From Alnus glutinosa (taxonomy: Eukaryota; Streptophyta; Magnoliopsida; Fagales; Betulaceae): a stretch of 64,000 bases of DNA. Numbering within the stretch: the first letter of the stretch is position 1; every line of letters starts with the position of its first letter. The notes beneath the pieces are model-generated. The model saw only the letters and a list, made by a program, of their open reading frames with translations, had not been told where the DNA came from and did not search any database. The DNA is taken from positions 2,108,001 through 2,172,000 of the forward strand of contig NC_084889.1 in NCBI RefSeq assembly GCF_958979055.1, written 5' to 3'. Both the position numbers and the translations under genes were made by a program. Shown here one piece after another: positions 57,001 to 64,000 of this stretch.

Positions 57001-58681
57001 CTTAATCATTCCATCTCTACCGTTTCTTTTTTCATTGGAGGTCGATTAATTTGAGATATTTGAGGCCCAACAGACTGACAAAAATTTAATGGTTTTAGTT
57101 CATGATGCTAGAAAAACATAAAAGCAATGTTTTTTTTTTCATTGATGAAAGCATGCGAGTCAATTTTGGTGTACGCGCGTGCTGACATGGAATCGATGGG
57201 CTATATATAATAGAATATGATCTGTCCGTTTCACCACTCCAATAATGTTTTATAATACTAGTTAAATTGTTAGGTATATGACTAGCCAGTAGAGGCCTTT
57301 AAGGTCATGGAGACGCAATAAAGTCTTCTTATAAAATATTAACATCCACGTATTCATAATTTAATTGGTTTCTTTTCTGTTTACAATAGTCCTAAAAAAA
57401 ATGTTTGAATGGTTTGCTATTACAGGGTACTGTGATACTGCTGTTCCAGCCAGCAGAAGAAGCGGGGAATGGTGCAAAACGGATGATCGGGGATGGGGCT
57501 CTGGAAAATGTGGAGGCCATATTCGCAGTTCATGTATCCCATGAGCATCCTACTGCTACCATTGGGTCAAGACCCGGTCCTTTGCTCGCCGGCTGCGGCT
57601 TTTTTAGAGCTGTAATCGGTGGTAAAATGGGCCGCGCTGAGAATCCTCACCACTCTGTTGACCCCATTTTGGCAGCCTCAGCCGCAGTTATCAGCTTACA
57701 GGGCATTGTGTCTCGCGAAGCAAATCCTTTGGACTCACAGGTGTGTCCCATATCTCAGTATTGTGCTCCTAATTTCTCTCAGTTTGTGTGTGTCTATGTA
57801 TTATTTTGAATTGACTTGCTTAACTTGTCCTTCTTTCCTCTCGATCAGGTTGTGTCGGTGGCATCGTTTAACGGAGGCAACAACCTTGACATGATCCCCG
57901 ACACTGTGGTCCTTAGTGGTACCTTCAGGGCTTTCTCCAACACAAGCTTCTACCAACTTCTCCATAGAATAAAAGAGGTTTGTCATGTAACCAATATTGG
58001 GATTAATTGTATTGCTCTACAATATTATAGCTTTTATTACAATTTCTTTACAAATGAATAAATAGTAACGATACCATTCACACTCATTTCACACAAACTG
58101 AGATGATGAAATTATAATTCGCCCACCTTAGGAGACCTCCCTTTTTTCTTGCATAAGAAAGATATATAATTGTTTCATTTTCATAGGAGATGGGGACAAA
58201 AGAGAAATTTATTTTTAACTAAAGGGAATCTAGAGGTGCCCTTTCATTTAGCGATTCGGTTACCGATCTTTAAACAAATGAGCTGACAATATTCTGTCTT
58301 CATCATTACAAACAGGTAATTGTGGAACAGGCCAGCGTTTACAGATGCTCGGCAATGGTTGACTTCTTTGAAAAGGAGTACACCATATATCCCCCCACTG
58401 TGAACGATGAGAAAATGTACGAGCATGTGAGGAAGGTGGCCATTGATTTGGTGGGTCCAACAAATTTCAGGGTGGTCCCACCAATGATGGGTGCTGAAGA
58501 CTTTTCCTTCTACTCTGAGGTAGTCCCCTCAGGCTTCTTCTACATTGGGGTAAGGAACGAGACCTTGGGTTCTATACACACAGGCCACTCGCCTTATTTT
58601 ATGATAGACGAAGATGTTCTACCCATAGGCGCTGCAGCTCATGCCACCATCGCAGAAAGATACCTCAACGAGCACCTATGA
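54085..58681 (+). CDS. ILL6: IAA-amino acid hydrolase ILR1-like 6, five exons
   Basis: This M20D metallopeptidase-family amidohydrolase should release free hormone (auxin or jasmonate) from amino-acid conjugates in the endomembrane system. Exons: 54085-54582, 55546-55671, 57426-57740, 57849-57977 and 58316-58681, all phase 0, giving 477 residues. The first ATG in frame is 54085. A hydrophobic signal ([19 protein letters not shown]) is followed by a long N-terminal extension before [19 protein letters not shown]. That extension and the Arg noted below are, from memory, typical of ILL6. Metal ligands of the family are present: Cys184 and His186 (HACGHDAH), Glu219/Glu220 (PAEE), His244 (AVHVSHE) and His447 (TGHSPYF), plus GAEDFSFY. 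The usual GGHAAxP block of the satellite domain reads KMGRAENP, with Arg in place of His. The C-terminus is NEHL, not a KDEL-type ER retention signal. Intron 2 is 1.75 kb. Confidence 0.94.
54742..54895. repeat. Direct repeat of about 65 bp in ILL6 intron 1
   Basis: The stretch starting TTACTTGGGGTTTCCAAATT near 54742 recurs near 54830 with few changes; both copies contain TTTGGAATA, GTTGATTTA and GTCACTCATAAACCTTC. The period is about 88 bp. It lies wholly inside the intron. Confidence 0.8.
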
Positions 58682-59569
58682 TGCGCTCTGTGAATTTTGG
58701 TCCAATGGAGGGAGGGATGGGTGGGTTAATAGGGACAAATCTCTCAATGGTGTAAAGAACCAGGTGGAGCTGTTGTTGTAACTAGCACTTCCTTGTTATT
58801 GTTGTTACAGATATAGTTGTTCGTTTTTCATCATTCTGTTCATTTATAAGCTGATAATTGCCTCTATCAGATTCTGGATTTGGACACAAATGCAAAGAGA
58901 GGCTCATTTTTGTTAGTTAATCCTACGTTACATGACAACCTAAACGATGAATCTCTTTCCTGTTCAATAATAATTAAGAGGTTTGCAAATTTATCATCGA
59001 GAAGTACTAATTGCTTCTTCTACTCAGCCCCCTATCAGACCCATCAGAACGGAACTGGATCACCATTTCATTATCCATATTAGATTTGACATCAAACAGT
59101 GTGCATGGTACCATATCATTTAAATTAAATTTAAATGATGTGGTAACTAGCAAGCAACATATACACCGATCATAACCCCACGCGATTAAAAATTAACCAA
59201 TCGGGTTTCAGCTTATGGCTATAACCCACTACCTGCTCAATTCAGCACCTAGCAGAACAATACATGCGTACATATTTTCCCCTTGTATGAGGACAAAGAA
59301 AACTGAGAAAACTAAACGTTTTACTCTAGATTACATCTTTATTGTACTGTCATGTGGACTAAACAAGACTACCACTCTGCGCTCAAGCACCTATGTCACT
59401 CTAGCTGTATAGAAACGACAGACGGGCACCTACATTACTTTCGCTGTATAGAAACGACACAAACTGACATCTTCATTTCCAATTTCAGCTTAATTCTCAT
59501 GTCATGAAGAAATCAAGTTTTTTTTAGGTTTCTCACATAAAACAGTGCGCTGTTTTATTATAAAAAGTC
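58682..59569. other. Shared 3' region of ILL6 and HEMB
   Basis: 888 bp between two convergent stop codons. It holds both 3' UTRs and a short palindromic patch (ATCATTTAAATTAAATTTAA, then ATGAT) at 59116-59140. No gene seen. Confidence 0.55.
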
Positions 59570-63692
<4,123 letters not shown>

Positions 63693-64000
63693 CTGGTTCA
63701 GACAATGCTCACTCAAAAACTTGTCCTCAATTCGACAATTAAAATGTGATCGAATTGGATATGCTACAAAAGTTCATTCAAGATTTGTCTACTATCATAT
63801 CAATTCAAACTAGGTCTAACTTCCAACTAGTTGTAAAAGTTATTGGATACTTAACACTAACATCTAAACAGTTAACTTAGTCTAAAGAACCATGGAGAGG
63901 CTATATGATTCTCACGAATCAGGATACTTACCAAAAATAAGTGGAGAATGCAATATACATTCAAACTTGTGCCGGCATCTAAAGATCCATACAAGGGATT

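Noticed and set aside
63693-64000. Further HEMB exon at the right edge
   Set aside because: None of the minus-strand frames reads as the expected upstream ALAD sequence; this is taken as intron.

Overview
This is eudicot nuclear DNA: AT-rich, with GT-AG introns, dense microsatellites and homopolymer tracts, and many small non-autonomous transposons. The species cannot be fixed from the sequence. A woody dicot is plausible, but that is only an impression. No bacterial, organellar or CRISPR-like content was seen.

Seven protein-coding genes can be supported. From left to right they are: (1) an intronless adenylate isopentenyltransferase (IPT, cytokinin biosynthesis; 8232-9251, +); (2) an intronless VQ-motif regulator of the MKS1/VQ20 type (24561-25241, +); (3) an intronless gene for an unrecognised acidic, membrane-anchored protein (30523-31425, -); (4) a nine-exon S1/P1-type nuclease (39576-42438, +); (5) a four-exon universal stress protein with an intact ATP-binding signature (42925-46253, -); (6) a five-exon IAA-amino acid hydrolase of the ILR1-like 6 type (54085-58681, +); (7) the nine 3' exons of plastid delta-aminolevulinic acid dehydratase (HEMB; 59570-63692, -), whose 5' part lies beyond the right edge. 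All exon junctions were read by hand and preserve the reading frame. The genes do not form a pathway or cluster. IPT and ILL6 both touch hormone metabolism (cytokinin, auxin and jasmonate conjugates), but they are 45 kb apart and this looks like chance. The nuclease/USP and ILL6/HEMB pairs are tail to tail.

Layout: 1-8 kb is a patchwork of hairpin MITEs, a truncated LINE and a tRNA-derived SINE, ending in five 96-bp tandem repeats just upstream of IPT. 9.3-24 kb is a gene desert. It holds microsatellites, two segment duplications, an inverted-repeat-bounded element with a GC-rich array of short palindromes, a truncated LINE with target-site duplications, and more MITEs. 25-39 kb contains the VQ gene, a 1-kb retroposon, a 974-bp TAA-flanked DNA element, the unknown membrane protein and a second desert. 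39-46 kb and 54-64 kb are gene-rich. 46.3-54 kb is repeat-rich and includes a clear nested insertion: a hAT-type MITE with an 8-bp target-site duplication inside a retroposon with a 17-bp target-site duplication.

I found no previously undescribed multi-gene system. The most unusual signals are the 96-bp repeat array beside IPT, the GC-rich palindrome array at 15.4-15.9 kb, the nested transposon at 46.6 kb, the scrambled copies of the last HEMB exon inside its own gene, and the uncharacterised acidic membrane protein.
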